Counted from the first letter of the stretch, positions 1 through 12,506 are shown. The stretch is DNA of 64,000 nt from Cantharellus purpuraceus (GCA_025174535.1 JALBUN010000007.1:310001-374000); one strand, 5' to 3'. Notes: generated by a model from the sequence alone, not told the origin. Program-made: numbers and translations.

Positions 1-2
1 CC

Positions 3-170
3 ATCGTTTTCAGATTCGGGGCCACTCGCTACGCTGGCGTCGGTGCCCTACTTGTCCTGCGGTATGTGCTCTTCACAGGAAGACAAGCACTTATTGGAGG
101 GTCCCAGTCCTATCTATGTGCTCCCAGCCGTGTAAACATTCCGCCGGACTGGCAGGGCCTTGCCACATGA
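3..170 (+). CDS. 3' end of an unidentified gene (partial)
   Basis: An open frame runs from the left edge to a TGA at 168-170, 55 codons. It includes a hydrophobic, small-residue-rich stretch (about residues 10-22) and a tail ending in DWQGLAT. I do not recognise the family. The frame could be the last exon of a gene that begins left of the window. Longer overlapping frames on both strands at 114-609 look like chance because none shows a motif or sensible intron signals. Coding status is uncertain. Confidence 0.25.
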   Translation: MVFRFGATRYAGVGALLVLRYVLFTGRQALIGGSQSYLCAPSRVNIPPDWQGLAT

Positions 171-955
171 GTGGTGCCTCACCTGCGGCACCCGGTGGCA
201 GACTTGGCCGGCCAACACTTCCCTTCCTGGCCATTTTATATATCTGTCGCGGTACGTTTGCAAATACCGAGTGGCTGCAAGATTACAAACCCGCCACACG
301 AGTATCCCTCTTCCCCGCGCACGCCACTCATCGTCTTCGCAGCACCCTGTGCATATGTCGCCCCTTCCCCCATGCAGAATCCAAGTTCCCTCCGTGGCTG
401 GCAGCAAGCTCACACTCTCCGTCACACCCTTCTGTATCCCCAACCTAGCGACGTTTCCGATTATTCTGTACTTACTACCTGTACACGAAGCAGGTGGACC
501 GCGTCTTTGCAGCCATGGATTATGGAGCAACATGGCAGCGTTGACTGTGTTTGATGGCAAGCTTTCGCAAGTAATTGAGGTGGCTTGGGAGGTGTTATTG
601 AGTGTGTGATTAAGTCTAGGGCCAAGTGGGAACCGGTAAGCTGTAGTGCACTACGGTATTATTTGGAACCCTTTTCAGTTTTGTTTGTTCTTGGTACTCT
701 TTGTGATAGTTTGTGCTGGACTAGCTTTTATGAGTGGTTGAGGATTAGCTGATCAAGAATCTTTTGCTTTCAAAGTTACATGTGTGCACCAAGTAGATCG
801 ATGTTGTGACCTGAACCAGCTATGCGGTGTCCACCGTCCTTCCGAAGGAAGGGGCACTCTGGTAGTTGCAAGGCACGTTAGCATGTTGATACTGGTCGAT
901 TACCTAAGAAACGGAAAGGTGTTTCTTTCTTCGTTTGGGTTTATTGCAAGTCACC
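171..955. other. Intergenic, no supported gene
   Basis: Only overlapping low-information frames on both strands are present. No recognisable domain, RNA gene or repeat was seen. The right part is the 5' flank of the cytosine deaminase gene. Confidence 0.5.
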
Positions 956-1724
956 ATGCTACCACCTCCTAAAGCATCCCAGCCGACAGCCGCTACACCA
1001 TCTCCTGAAATTTTCGACAAGACTCACATCCAGCATGCAATCTTCCAAGCACAATTAGGGTTCGATGAAGGAGGTATTCCTATCGGAGCAGCGTTAGTAA
1101 GACATTTGTCAAACAGGGTCGTCCCCTGGCTTCCTATCCTCACGTCCCTCAGGTCGACGCTAATGGGGTAGTGCTTGGGCTTGGGAGAAACCGAAGAGTG
1201 CAGAACGGCAGTGCGATCCGGCACGGTGAGGTCAGTAGTGCATTTTTAACCCAGGAGCAGTGTTATCAGCTATCTATGCAGACAGATTGTCTGGAAAATA
1301 TTGGACGTTTGCCAGCGGCTTCATACAAGGGGTGTACTATGTTTACCACACTCTCCCCTTGCACCATGTGCGCTGGAGCTATCATATTATATGGAATAAA
1401 GAGGGTGAGCTATTTTCTGTCATACATATGATCATACATATGATCAATGCTGTAGGTGGTGATGGGAGAAAACTCGACGTTTGTCGGTGAGTATCATGAT
1501 GTTCATAATGACAGCATATCACCCTACCATATCACTGGCAGGGGGAGAAGATATCCTGCGAGAAAGAGGGGTAGAAGTTGTGAATTTAGGTAGGGATTCG
1601 GACGTTCCCGTCAGTTCTGCCTCAATACTGCTGTATCACAGATCTCCCGGAATGCAAAGTGTTGATGGCGAAATTCATTGAATTAAAGCCTTATGTTTGG
1701 AACGAGGATGTCGGGGAAGTATAA
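956..1724 (+). CDS. FCY1: Cytosine deaminase (yeast Fcy1 type)
   Basis: Zinc-dependent cytosine deaminase of the pyrimidine salvage pathway, converting cytosine to uracil; a soluble homodimer in the yeast family. The pieces seen in order match the yeast protein: N-terminal helix with QLGFDEGGIPIGAALV, then VLGLGRNRRVQNGSAIRHGE carrying the zinc-ligand His and the catalytic Glu, then DCLENIGRLPA, then LSPCTMCAGAIILYGIKR with the two zinc-ligand cysteines, then VVMGEN, ILRERGVEVVNL and the C-terminal PYVWNEDVGE. The gene is cut by at least four short introns, so the coding frame changes repeatedly. The start is the ATG at 956, the first Met before the conserved part; the stop is TAA at 1722-1724. 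Exact splice sites were not all verified. Length (about 160 residues) fits the family. Confidence 0.9.
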
Positions 1725-3522
1725 TCAAGGCCTTTTTAGCCTGCTACAGACGGAAATTTGCGATATACTTCAATACATTCATTGAAAGTCAGTGTACTCT
1801 CAACTCTTAAGCCAAAATGTCTGTAACCTGGACTGAGAGTCTGATGTGAAGCTGGGGTGCAAAGTACGGGGTCTTCTATCAGAGCGCTAACCTAGGAGAT
1901 AATCTACAATCTCACACATAGCCGCCGCACATAATGTATTTTGGACTTTATTCAAATGACATCAACTAGCAAGCTCATATACATAGGTTCCCACCATTGA
2001 TATATATATATCCGTGTCGCTCGAGCAGCAAATGCGAACTCTCTTTGTCCTAAATATTGCCTCGGCAATGAATTATGCACTTTCCAAAATTCGAACAGTT
2101 ATCTCCTCTATTTTGAGTGTGACCACTCTACCTTCAGTGAGTTACACCTGTTGAATCTCTGCTGTCAAGACATAGGTTATGCCATACTCACAGACAGCCA
2201 TCAACTGTCAACTAGCAAAGTCATGGTCGTGCTCTCGGTGACGCTTCCACCACTAAGACGTACGTTGATCGTATCCCTTGAGCAGTGAATGCGAACCGCT
2301 CTTTCACCGTTCCTCGACACGCCACTCATGATTAATTTAACTTGATCGAAGGTCTTTATGAAGACAACGCCTCATCACTAACATTAATTTCACACACTCA
2401 CAGAACTGCCACACAGCCGGAGGTTGAGTTCAATACACTTTTAGGCATACCGTCAACCCCCGAGCTCAGTTTTTTTCCACCGTCTGATACGTACATCGGC
2501 CCGTGCTGCTTGAACCCTTTCTTCTACTTAAACGCCGTAACATGTGCGACCCCCGATTTCATTAGGAAGACAATTTCCTATCAGCCAGTCTGCCCCCTTC
2601 AATGCTAGCTGTGAGTAACACTTGCTTCCTTAGCGGATTTTCTGTGGCTACCAGGTCATGTCAAGTGCAGCGAATTGGACCCATCTTATCTGCATCGTTC
2701 AGTGACTCGGCTGAACCCCTCCAACCCGTGTCTTTGCACATACAGTATTGCAAATGTGACAACCCCCAACGTCCACGTAAGACACGTGTCAGAAGAGGCA
2801 TAGAACTCACACCCAGTGACCCCTTTCGGAAGGGCGTACGTTAGACCATCGATTCACTATCTGGCCGCTCCACCCCACGCGCGGCCTTTCAGAATCATCG
2901 ACGCTTTTCATATATGCAGGGTGACAGTTTGCTTTTCTCGTCCAGTTCATAAATATCTTAAATTCTTAAATGGCATAACACGGATCAGATTAGACCATGC
3001 CTTCATACATCAGATTTTTGGCGTAGATGCATTAACCAAGCGACATCATCGCAAATGTGCCCTGCACAAATTGAGGTTTGGAACTCTCTTTCCGGCGGTG
3101 AAACTGATCTGATCCATCGATATCAGCTAACTTTGTACGCATGCCTCTATTCACTGTTCTCTCCTGCCACATCCCACGTGTGATCTGCATTCAAATTCGC
3201 CACTTCTCGATCTTCGCCAAGTCAACTCTGTTTGCGGTATGTGCTAGACTCGCTTGACTGCCCTCGATTACAGAAAGGTTTACTTGGTACCAGCTATGCT
3301 TGTCCCCGCACACGGTACGATTCCCTGTATATAAGGGTGTCAAGTAGATCGTGCTTTATAACATTAGTACTATAATGGCAAGTATTGGCAGCTTACTGTG
3401 ACTTCTTTCATCGATCGCCCTTGCATAGCCTGAGAGCCGTTCCTAGTTAAGAAAAAAAAAACTTCGGGGGAAACTCAAAACCGGCTTCTTGAATTGAGAA
3501 GGCATGAGGTGCAAATCAAGTG
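1725..3522. other. Long intergenic stretch
   Basis: About 1.8 kb with only short frames (for example 2342-2608 and 2816-3112) that show no motif and no plausible exon chain. Segments near 1955-2060 and 2205-2330 share phrases such as CAACTAGCAAAG and GCAGTGAATGCGAAC-like runs, suggesting an old diverged duplication, but this is weak. A TATA-like element occurs near 3328-3336 (CTGTATATAAGG). Confidence 0.4.
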
Positions 3523-3530
3523 TATATAAA
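3523..3530 (+). promoter_or_regulatory. TATA box of the CipC-like gene
   Basis: TATATAAA lies about 85 bp upstream of the ATG at 3613, in the right place and orientation for the following gene. Strong TATA boxes are common on inducible, highly expressed fungal genes, which fits a stress-response protein. No other promoter element was assigned. Confidence 0.55.
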
Positions 3531-3612
3531 CCGAGCTCCTACCGACTCGTACCCCTCACCCAGCCTCGTTTCATCTCACCTCTGCTCATACCACATCCAA
3601 CCTCACTTCATT

Positions 3613-4149
3613 ATGGTCTGGTTCGAAGAAAATTCCTACGAGGCACAAGCCTATGAACAGGTAGAGCATAACTTACTTGAAATCATAATCGCACAACTGA
3701 CGTCCCCCTCACTGCAGGTACAAAGCGCGCCTCACAAGGCAGCACTCTCACACGAGTTAATCGCTGGTGCTGCTGCATATGAGGCAGCCAAGGCGTATGA
3801 GAACCATGTTGCGCGAAACGGACACCCCGACAGCCATGCGTATGTTTTTGCCAGTTTGTATGCTCGTAGGTTTCTTAGATTTATATCCAGGAAAGCAAAG
3901 GAAATTGTCGCTGGCTTTGCCGGCGCTTTTATCGACCGTGTGGTCGAGACCAAGGGGTGAGTACCTCGTTCAGGAATAGTTGCCCTCGCCCAGCTCATCA
4001 ATGACCTGCTCCGTGCCATCAGCTTGGATTTCATCGACAGCCAGAAGGCCAAATACCACGCAAGACAGCAGACTCATGAACGCCTCGAGGTTAATTACAG
4101 TAGCAGCGACTCGTACACTAGAGCCGAGGAGTACAGCAGTAACTACTGA
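3613..4149 (+). CDS. CipC-like stress protein (DUF3759 family)
   Basis: Small cytosolic protein related to Aspergillus CipC (concanamycin-induced protein C); family members are induced by antibiotics, stress or host contact, and the molecular function is unknown. Four exons can be joined cleanly: introns 3661-3717 (57 bp), 3840-3890 (51 bp) and 3957-4022 (66 bp), all GT..AG. The joined protein carries the family hallmarks: MVWFEENSYEAQAYEQ at the N-terminus, then SAPHKAALSHELIAGAAAYE, KAYENHVARNGHPDSHAKAK, FAGAFIDRVVETKGLDFID and a Lys/Arg/Glu-rich C-terminal helix. The tail after the conserved part (rich in Ser and Tyr) is less conserved. About 120 residues, the usual size. Confidence 0.85.
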
Positions 4150-4944
4150 GTACTGAGTATCCTGGGATTCAACTGTTCATGCTACTTGTTTGCGCTTTTT
4201 CCCCCCGTCGCCTCCTATGGTCTTTTTCATGTATCCTTCGAATATGATCATTCGCTGCTAGACAAACAATAGTGATGAGGCAGGTGTGCATCAGTGAAGG
4301 TGGCATCATCCTTCTAGAGGAGGATGAGAAATGGATGAGAGCCTGAGCGTCAGTTCGGGACATCATCAGCTTGCCATAAAACATTGCAATTACTTTGCAG
4401 ACTCCGATCCAATAGATAGTTGGAGTTGACATAGATGAGGTGACGTTAGACTTCTTTTATATGCATCTATGCTCACGGATTCAACAATTGTGCAGCTAGA
4501 AGTGTTTACCTTGCAAAACCATTCCACTTTGAGGATTTCTTGACTTCCACTTTCCCTTTTATTGACATGCGTTACTTCATATAAATGCACTAGACCATGC
4601 ATTGAGTAGACCCGCAAAGTTTCTTCCTTTTCATGTTTCGCACTCCCCTCGCCTCACATTCAATTGTCACCAAGATATCAAGTTACGCATATTTCGCACC
4701 CATAGATGCCGCTTCCCTCTTCTCCTTTATCTTTGTTATCCTCATTATGTATTCACTTCCTCCAACTCGAGCACGGCCCGGCTCTCCCCGGTCGCGCGAA
4801 AGAGTCGCGAGTCGCGCAAAACCCTTGCTTATACCGTCATTGCAAGGATAAAGGGATAAAGAGACGCTAGTCATTGATTCAATTACAGTTAGTCGTTGGT
4901 TAGTCGTACTTTAGCAGTCACGGTCACGTGATAGTTTTCCTGAC
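4150..4944. other. Intergenic between the CipC-like gene and ADE13
   Basis: Contains only overlapping short frames on both strands (for example 4602-4859 plus, 4683-4874 minus) with no motif. It holds the CipC 3' flank and the ADE13 5' flank. Confidence 0.5.
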
Positions 4945-7216
4945 ATGGACGGGAGGCCTCTCGCGGCGCAGCTACCGTCTTCCAACACACCTGATGCAAA
5001 CATGAATCCAGATGATGTAGCGTTCCAGACGTATCAAACCCCGTTATCTAGGTTTGTGAATACGTTGAGACCGAATACACCCTGACATGGTATTTTCACG
5101 GAACAGTCGATATGCGAGCAAAGAAATGGCGCATCTGTTCTCTCCAGCGGTGTGTAAACCATATTTGAAGCAAGAAGGCTTTGGTTATGAGTATATGACC
5201 CTCAGATGCGATTCCATACCTGGAGAACACTTTGGCTTCACCTTGCCATTGCCGAAAAAGAGCTGGGATTGCCTATTTCCGATAAAGCCATCGCAGAGAT
5301 GGAAGCTAACCTTGTCAGACCGATACTCTTCCCTTCTAATGGCCATATGGTCTCACATTGCTCTTTACCTAGTATCTTGACGCGGAACAGTTTGCACTAG
5401 CTGAGAAGGAAGAGAAGAAGCGACGCCACGACGTCATGGCACATGTCCACACATTTGGTAGCGTGGCCCCAAGCGCTGCGGGGATCATTCAGTAAGTTTC
5501 AGGAGCATTTCTGTGACCCTCTTGTACAACGACGACGTGCCGTGTGCTTTGGTGTACGTCTTGTATTCGTTGCAAGTCCCAGAGTTTATTTTTCGGTGGA
5601 CTGGATTGTCCACTTTGGATTCTATATGCAACCTTGCATCTTCTTTCCCAGAGTCCATTGATGATTCGCTACCAGCGAGAAGATATGTCAAGACAAAGTT
5701 GTGCAAATCCAGTCTTCTGTCACATTTACATGCATGTAATCTGATGCAATAATCACAGTCTAGGTGCCACTTCCTGCTATGTGACAGAGTATGTCCAATT
5801 TCCCCCGTCATGTGGATTATTATTCACATGGGTGCAGCAACGCCGACCTCATCTTCCTTCGCACCGCCCTTACCATTTTACTTCCCAAACTTGCCACAGT
5901 CATATCTCGTCTTTCTTTCTTTGCCAACAAATATCGTGACTTGCCCACTCTAGGGTTTACTCATTTTCAACCTGCCCAACTCACGACTGTCGGCAAGCGT
6001 GCCACATTATGGATCCAAGTATTATATAGATAGTTAATTACAATTGTCATTCTGGACTGACCCCAGCTGCACAGGAATTGCTATGGGACCTGCGAAATAT
6101 GACGCGTGCACGGGACGACCTTGGATTCCGTGGCGTGAAAGGGACGACCGGAACGCAGGCGTCATTCCTTTCCCTATTTGATGGAGATCATTCTAAGGTT
6201 TGACCTTGGCGTTTCCCAGACTCCGTTCTCCTCAAATTTGAGCTTACCCAGGTTGTGGCTCTTGATAAACGTGTTACAGAGCTTTCCGGGTTTCCATTTG
6301 CGTACCCGGTATCCTCGCAAACATACTCACGCAAGGTAGATGTCGATGTCCTTGCCCCCCTGGCCAGCTTTGGCGCCACTGCCCATAAAATCGCGAGCGA
6401 CATTCGATTGTTAGCGCATCTCAAGGTTGGTGTCATATATCCAAGGGTATTTCTTACATCTCAGTTTCCATCATCAGGAAATTGAGGAGCCGTTTGAGAA
6501 AGATCAGATTGGCAGCTCGGCTATGGCGTACAAGCGCAACCCAATGCGAAGTGAGCGGGTCTGTAGTCTCGCTCGGCATTTGATGGTACTCCATCAAAAT
6601 GCGCTCATGACTGCCGCCGGGCAGTGGTTCGAGCGCACCTTGGATGACAGGTATATTCCATCTCGCGATCTCTTTATATATGTCAGACGGATTTACTGTA
6701 CCAAGTGCAAACCGACGGGTAACCCTTCCAGAAGCGTTCCTGACAGCCGACATCATCTTGACAACCCTGCAAAACATCAGTGAGGGATTGGTAGTATATC
6801 CCCAAGTCATGGCGCGGCGAATCTCAGAAGAACTTCCCTTCATGGCAACCGAGAATGTTATCATGGCAGTAGTTAAAAAGGGTGGAGATAGGCAAGAAGC
6901 TCATGAACGAATCAGGGTTTGTCGTACCCCTCATGACTATATCATGTTAATTCATATTCTGGTTTAGGTCTTGTCGCACGAGGCGGCGAGCGTCGTCAAG
7001 CAGGAAGGAAAGCCAAACGACCTTATCACCCGTATTAAGCAAGATGCATATTTCGGGAAATACAATCTGGAGATTGACGAGCTGCTGGACGCACGGCACT
7101 ATATTGGTCGTGCACCGGAGCAGGTGGACGAATTCCTAAAAGGTACGGTCATGCCTGCGTTGGAGCCTTGGAAAGCGACAATCGAGGGCGTTGGAATGGC
7201 TGAATTAAGCGTGTAG
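4945..7216 (+). CDS. ADE13: Adenylosuccinate lyase
   Basis: Acts twice in purine synthesis: it cleaves SAICAR to AICAR plus fumarate, and adenylosuccinate to AMP plus fumarate; cytosolic homotetramer. Eleven exons join to a full-length fumarase/aspartase-superfamily protein of about 480 residues. Introns by inspection: 5052-5106, 5150-5205, 5314-5372, 5492-5758, 5789-5837, 6019-6074, 6198-6251, 6426-6477, 6651-6705, 6917-6967. Landmarks in order: [12 protein letters not shown] near the N-terminus, [13 protein letters not shown] (catalytic His region), [51 protein letters not shown], and the signature loop [18 protein letters not shown] holding the catalytic Ser. The last exon ends GVGMAELSV. 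The 267-bp fourth intron is about five times longer than the others. The ATG at 4945 was chosen because it opens an exon that splices in frame to the conserved core. Confidence 0.96.
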
Positions 7217-7581
7217 GGGGATCAAAGCTGTTGACCTTGCACTTGCGTGTACTTGCCGATCTTTTGGCTCGTCATCACCACATAGACAAATATCAACTTT
7301 TTGACCATTCAGTTTACAGTAATTATACTTGTAAGCGGAAACTAAAGAACATTTAGTCAATATATGGTGGAAGGCCCTTTCGAGGACCGTCATGCAGGTG
7401 CTGAGAAACTGAAACCTTTGCGTAGTGTAATTCGCCACTAGTCTTTTAATGTATACACAATTGGGAGAAGCAGCAGCAGGTTCCTGGGATGGTTGAATTC
7501 ACTCACCGCCCGCGCTAAACCGTTTGGTGCGCAGACGTCTCCGGCGTAGTTTCACATACCGCAATAACTTTTCCAGCGACG
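7217..7581. other. Intergenic between ADE13 and ARP3
   Basis: 365 bp holding the 3' flank of ADE13 and the 5' flank of ARP3. No motif-bearing frame was seen. Confidence 0.6.
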
Positions 7582-9281
7582 ATGGCTTTACTCGCGCCGA
7601 TTATCAGTGATAATGGGACTGGCTACTCAAAAATTGGGTCAGTGTTTCTGGTTGGCTTGTACGCCATATGTTTATTCTTCCCATCTTGCAGCTTCGCAGG
7701 CAACTCCGATCCATCCTTGTGAGCATGGCCTTTACATTTTGGTCAGTCGGTCGACTTATAATACACTGAAGTGTCTTTCCCACCGCAATTGCAACCCGAG
7801 AGAGCCCGACGTCCTCCGCTCGTGGACCACCACTCCCCTCCAAACCTGGCCATCTTGCTTCGAAACGTGGAATAGAGGACCTCGATTTTTATATCGGAGA
7901 TGAGGCTCTTGCTAATTCCAAGACATATGGAGTGCACTTTCCCATTCGTCATGGGATGATTGACAATTGGGATCATATGGAGCGTTATTGGGAACAGTCT
8001 ATATTCAAGTACCTTCGTGCTGAACCGGAGGATCACTACTTTCTGCTGGTCAGTTGCATATATTCCACCTTCTCACAAACTCATTTCATTGCGAGTTAGA
8101 CCGAGCCTCCTCTTAATCCTCCTGAGAACCGTGAAAACACAGCAGAGATCTTCTTCGAGTCGTTCAACATCAAAGGGCTTTATATCGCTGTGCAGGCCGT
8201 CCTGGCCCTTGCAGCCTCATGGTCGTCGGGCAAAGTCACCGACCGCACACTCACAGGAACAGTCATCGACTCGGGTGATGGTGTCACACATGTGATTCCT
8301 TGTGCAGAAGGTTATGTCATTGGAAGCGCTATCAAACATATTCCTATCGCCGGACGCGATATCTCCCAATTCGTACTCAATCTCATGCGAGAACGTGGAG
8401 AGATGACCGTTGTGCCTCCTGAGGATCAGCTGAAGGTTGCAGCACGGATCAAGGAGAATTACAGTTATGTGTGCCAAGATATCGTCAAAGAGTTTCGAAA
8501 GTATGATGCGGATCCCTACCAGTATTTCCAGCGGTTTGAGGGCGAGCACAGCGTTACCGGCCGTGTGAGTGGATAGATCCCTTTCGCAACATGACTAGAC
8601 CTTACCTCCCGCAGAAATACGGCATTGATGTTGGTTATGAGCGCTTCTTAGCCCCAGAAATTTTCTTCAATCCTGAGATATACTCTTCCGATTTCTTGAC
8701 ACCACTTCCGGAAATCGTCGATGATGTCATCCAGTCGTCTCCTATCGACGTGCGCAGAGGGTTATATAAAGTATGCATTTCCTCTGAGTCTGTAGGCAGG
8801 AACTAAACCTTTCATTCAGAACATCGTTTTATCTGGTGGCTCAACAATGTTTGACCACTTTGGGCAACGATTGAAACGAGACTTGAAGAACATGGTGGAC
8901 AGGCGTATTGCGAATAGTGAAGTCTCGAGTGGAAGTGTAGTCCGGGTATGTGCACCTTTCTCCATGACCATTGCAGTCTCTAACTGTCACACGGGCCATA
9001 GTCGACAGGCGTGGACGTCAACGTTATTAGCCACAAACGCCAACGGTAAGTCTATTGCATTGATGGTCCAGTGTAAATTGACATTAGTCATTAGATACGC
9101 TGTCTGGTTCGGGGGATCCCTGCTTGCTTCCCTTGTACGTGTTTGTCATTTCCTTTCATCTGACGCTGAAATCACGGCTCTGCAGCCGGACTTCTATTCC
9201 TACTGCCACACCAAGGCTGATTACGAAGAGGTGGGACCAAGTATTTGCAGGAGATACGCGATCTTCGGTAGTGTCAACTAG
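7582..9281 (+). CDS. ARP3: Actin-related protein 3 (Arp2/3 complex subunit)
   Basis: Subunit of the Arp2/3 complex that nucleates branched actin at endocytic patches. The first exon [19 protein letters not shown] joins [19 protein letters not shown], then a Pro/Ser linker and [56 protein letters not shown], the nucleotide-binding [83 protein letters not shown] and the Arp3-specific [17 protein letters not shown]. This order and the insert before IEDLDFY separate Arp3 from actin and Arp2. At least eight short introns are present. Where most relatives have DYEEYGP this copy reads DYEEVGP, and the end [10 protein letters not shown] differs from yeast. Stop at 9279-9281. Confidence 0.95.
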
Positions 9282-11654
9282 AACAAAGCGACGTTTTCCT
9301 CTGCAGGAGTACATGTACAGACAGGCTAATTGTTGTATTTGGCTGCGCGGTGTTAACGAATATCCTTCACGGAATTCCATCCAACACATGAGTTTTTAAT
9401 TTATGAAGCAATACATACACTTACATCATCATTTAAGCTGGCGGTGGTGTCGCCAGGTCTCTCCACGTGGACCAGCTCATCAATGTGTTGGCCCTGCTTA
9501 TCATACCCTACTAGCCTCCATGTCAGCCAAGACTACTGTGAGCTTCTGGAAGGTAGAGGTCCGGAGAGAAGATGGCAGTGCCATACCCTGCAAGAAGGGT
9601 CGTATAGGCAAGCAACACAATATACCAACTGAAGAATACGATCTTCAGGGTGAGATAGATAAGGTGCATTCGGTCATCGTATTTGTGAACATTACAGTCT
9701 AATGTCAGTCTTGCGAAAACAATTCAGCAATTCATCCTCTCACTGCAGCGGCACATGGAGCAGAATGCCGTATATGTAGTAATATACCTCGATGGTGTTA
9801 TTGTAAGCCTTGGTTGTTAATTTCTTCACTGTTCTAATATGCGTGAAGTGTGATCATTTTTTGATAGAAACCCGACGTCGTTCCCTTGAGTCTAAAGGCT
9901 ACAGGAAGTCTGAAAATGAGTTATACTTGTATGAATGGCGTTGTCGGAAGCCTAGGGGACACCCCAATACGTTCAGTATGAATTTCATATTTCAAGGCTG
10001 TCACGATCAGAGCTTCACTACGGTTCACTTTCAGGAGTAGAGTCAAGGATTGATGGGTACTCACCTCACATGGAGGAGCTCACTGGCCATATTGCTTTGC
10101 GATTCTATCGTCTTTCCTCTGTCCACTATGAACAACTCAAAAATGATGCAAACTTTCTACCGCGCCCTTGCAGAAGCCGGCACAACAAGCCACTGATGAG
10201 TTGCTATGCGCAGTGAGATTCTTATGACCTATGCATTTTAAAATATTAATACACCCCATAATCACTCACTAAAAGATTGAGTGTAAGTGTAAAACACTGT
10301 CGAGCTGAGTCCGGCACACGAAAGCGTCTTCCTTCGACGACTGTGCGAACGGGTCTACCGATGCCGTATTTCCAATTGCTGATGCGATATAACGATGGTA
10401 CAGAATGTCTCTTAATATTATGGTTCTGTTGAGCCCTGACTGTGATTAGAAATTCGAGAGTATGTTGGGTCTCCTTTGCGCCTTGCACATCTGTCAAGTA
10501 GCAGAGGCCCAACGCGGAGCTCTACGCTAGGAAATACGTCTCTCTCTAAATCATCCACCTCAAAATTGAAATCAAGGAGTACTCAAAAGCAGAAACAAGG
10601 ACGCCGTTTGCCTAATCCATCTTGTTCAATGACAGAGGGCAACGAATTATATGTCAGTACTATAGTGAGTAGTATCATGTCGTATCAACACAAAACAACC
10701 GGATACCATCTTATTGGTGCTGTCTGTCAGATGGGGCGCATCAAGGGACTTGTAAGAATTGTTTTTATTGTTTTCCTGTCATTAATTTAACGTCACAATC
10801 TTCTAAGTCTGTCTTGATCCAAGACTTTGTCCGTTCTTACCGTGCTTGACTTGATATTTGTCATTGACCTCAGGCATAGGAACATAGCGGGGATAGGAAC
10901 AAGGTAGCAGAACTGGTAATTTTCCACCTGCCTTCATCCGTCAACTGCTCACGGGTGTATATTCCTTGATGCAGACTGCCGAGAGAGCATGCTATGTAAG
11001 ATCACTCTGGAAACATCTCCGTGGGCTAAAGTATATCTTCATTAGCTAGAGGAGGTGGATAAGGCTGGCTTTAAGAGCTAGACAAGTGTTGAATACTGCG
11101 GTAAAGAGACAATTCTCATGTCTCCAACCTGTACCGATTGTACCATTGGTCTAGCAGGAAGGTTCCATTAGGCACACATTCTGCCTGTTCTCGAGCCGCA
11201 TTTCTACATGATCAATCGGAATCAAGAACCACAGATCTTCCCCTTAAGACGAAACTCCCCCCATGGTCGAATCGGAATTTGTACATTTGCGCAATGGCCA
11301 CACTTTGTTTGACCTCTAGTAAAACAATGTCTCGCTTCTAAGAATTCTAAAAAAATCAATATCAGCACTGTATGTTTCAGCCAGGGATCATCATAGGACT
11401 TTTGTGGAATCTTCCACCGTTGCTATAAAGCCAGCTCATTTAGACGAGATAGAATTAGATTTCTGCCCCCCTCTCATCGCACTAGGTCTAGCCATGACTC
11501 TAGTAGTAAAAGTTTCTGAAGAGATCATATATCAAATATCCTAACGTGTCAGTAGCAGCACACAACGCGACCAATAAGCTTACAACACCCAGACATCAGA
11601 AATTTGAAATGAGTTAATGGCACAGTCTGCAAGTACAACGAGGACAGACGAGAC
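9282..11654. other. Poorly coding stretch with possible decayed gene pieces
   Basis: About 2.4 kb without a recognisable gene. Plus-strand fragments look mildly protein-like: around 9424-9800 (a frame with SAKTTVSFWKVEVRREDG), 9870-10010, 10070-10200 (HMEELTGHIALRFYRLSS) and 10476-10790 (a Ser/Lys-rich stretch). None shows a motif I can name, and joining them needs guesswork about introns. They may be an unknown intron-rich gene, a pseudogene or chance. Confidence 0.25.
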
Positions 11655-12506
11655 CTAATACAATTTCCTTTGAGTGTCATACGCCTCTGAGAGTATGTCA
11701 AGCAGATTTTCCACTCGACTCAGCTTCATCAATGTTCCCATTCCATCATCTGCAATATTGGCTCCAGGGCCTAGCAAGATGGCCCGTGTTGTAGCATCAA
11801 TTTCTGACGAGAACTTTCCCCAAGCACCAATTGACCCCGGCCAATTGTAGGAGGCAATTCCAAAACACATAAGTGAACCTAGCCTCTCAGCGATGTGAGT
11901 GCCAAATAGCGTCCTGGAAGTGTCGCGACGCAACTTACACAGTCCACTGATTTGTTTCTCGCGTAGATTGCGTGGATCAACGTACTCCGCCCGGGTCTGG
12001 TCATCAAGGAGATGCGGCAATAGGATATCCCTCACAGCATAATATCTCCGACATGCCGGACAAATGCGTGCGCTCTTCCGGCTTTTATTGTACCATAGGA
12101 TCTAATCACACAAGTCAAGCACGGCGCATTCAAAAGAACGGCACGGGACACGAACCAGTGCATTTTCTTTTGGCAACACTTTGAGGAACATGTCACGAAC
12201 CTCGGGGACGGTAAACACGGCGCAATCCACATCCTCCACATTCGGTGCAGCAGCATACCGCGACGCGAGGAATACATCCACATCGAGGACACGCGGTCCA
12301 TTCCACCTATTCTCAATACACGACGCGTCGGCAGCGTTAGCCTCTTCGTCTGGACGCAACGCGTCCGAATAAGGATGAATTTCTTCCGGTCTCTCGACGT
12401 CAAGGACATCCCGTGATAAAGGAGGAGGCAATGAATTTGGGGTAGGCTTCTTCCTGACCTTGGCCTTATTCTTTTTAGGCCGAGGCATGTCTCGCGATTT
12501 GCTCAC
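11655..12506 (-). CDS. Unknown protein, reading frame crossed by one TAG
   Basis: One minus-strand frame runs from ATG at 12506 to the stop at 11655 with a single in-frame TAG at 12102-12104, right after the residues AVLDLCD and before ILWYNKSRKSARICPACRRY, which holds a C-x2-C pair. A good 60-bp GT..AG intron (11879-11938) joins QISGLC to SLMCFGIASYNWPG. The N-terminus is basic (MSKSRDMPRPKKNKAKVRKK), possibly a nuclear signal. Two readings are possible: a nonsense-mutated gene, or a 78-bp intron ending at the TAG (donor GTGTTG, phase 0) that removes the stop. The donor is poor, so I cannot decide. I do not recognise a named domain; the look is of a basidiomycete-specific protein. Confidence 0.5.

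Noticed and set aside
5485..5811. Frames of 66-108 codons within ADE13 intron 4
   Set aside because: Overlapping on both strands, no motif; explained by a longer than usual intron.
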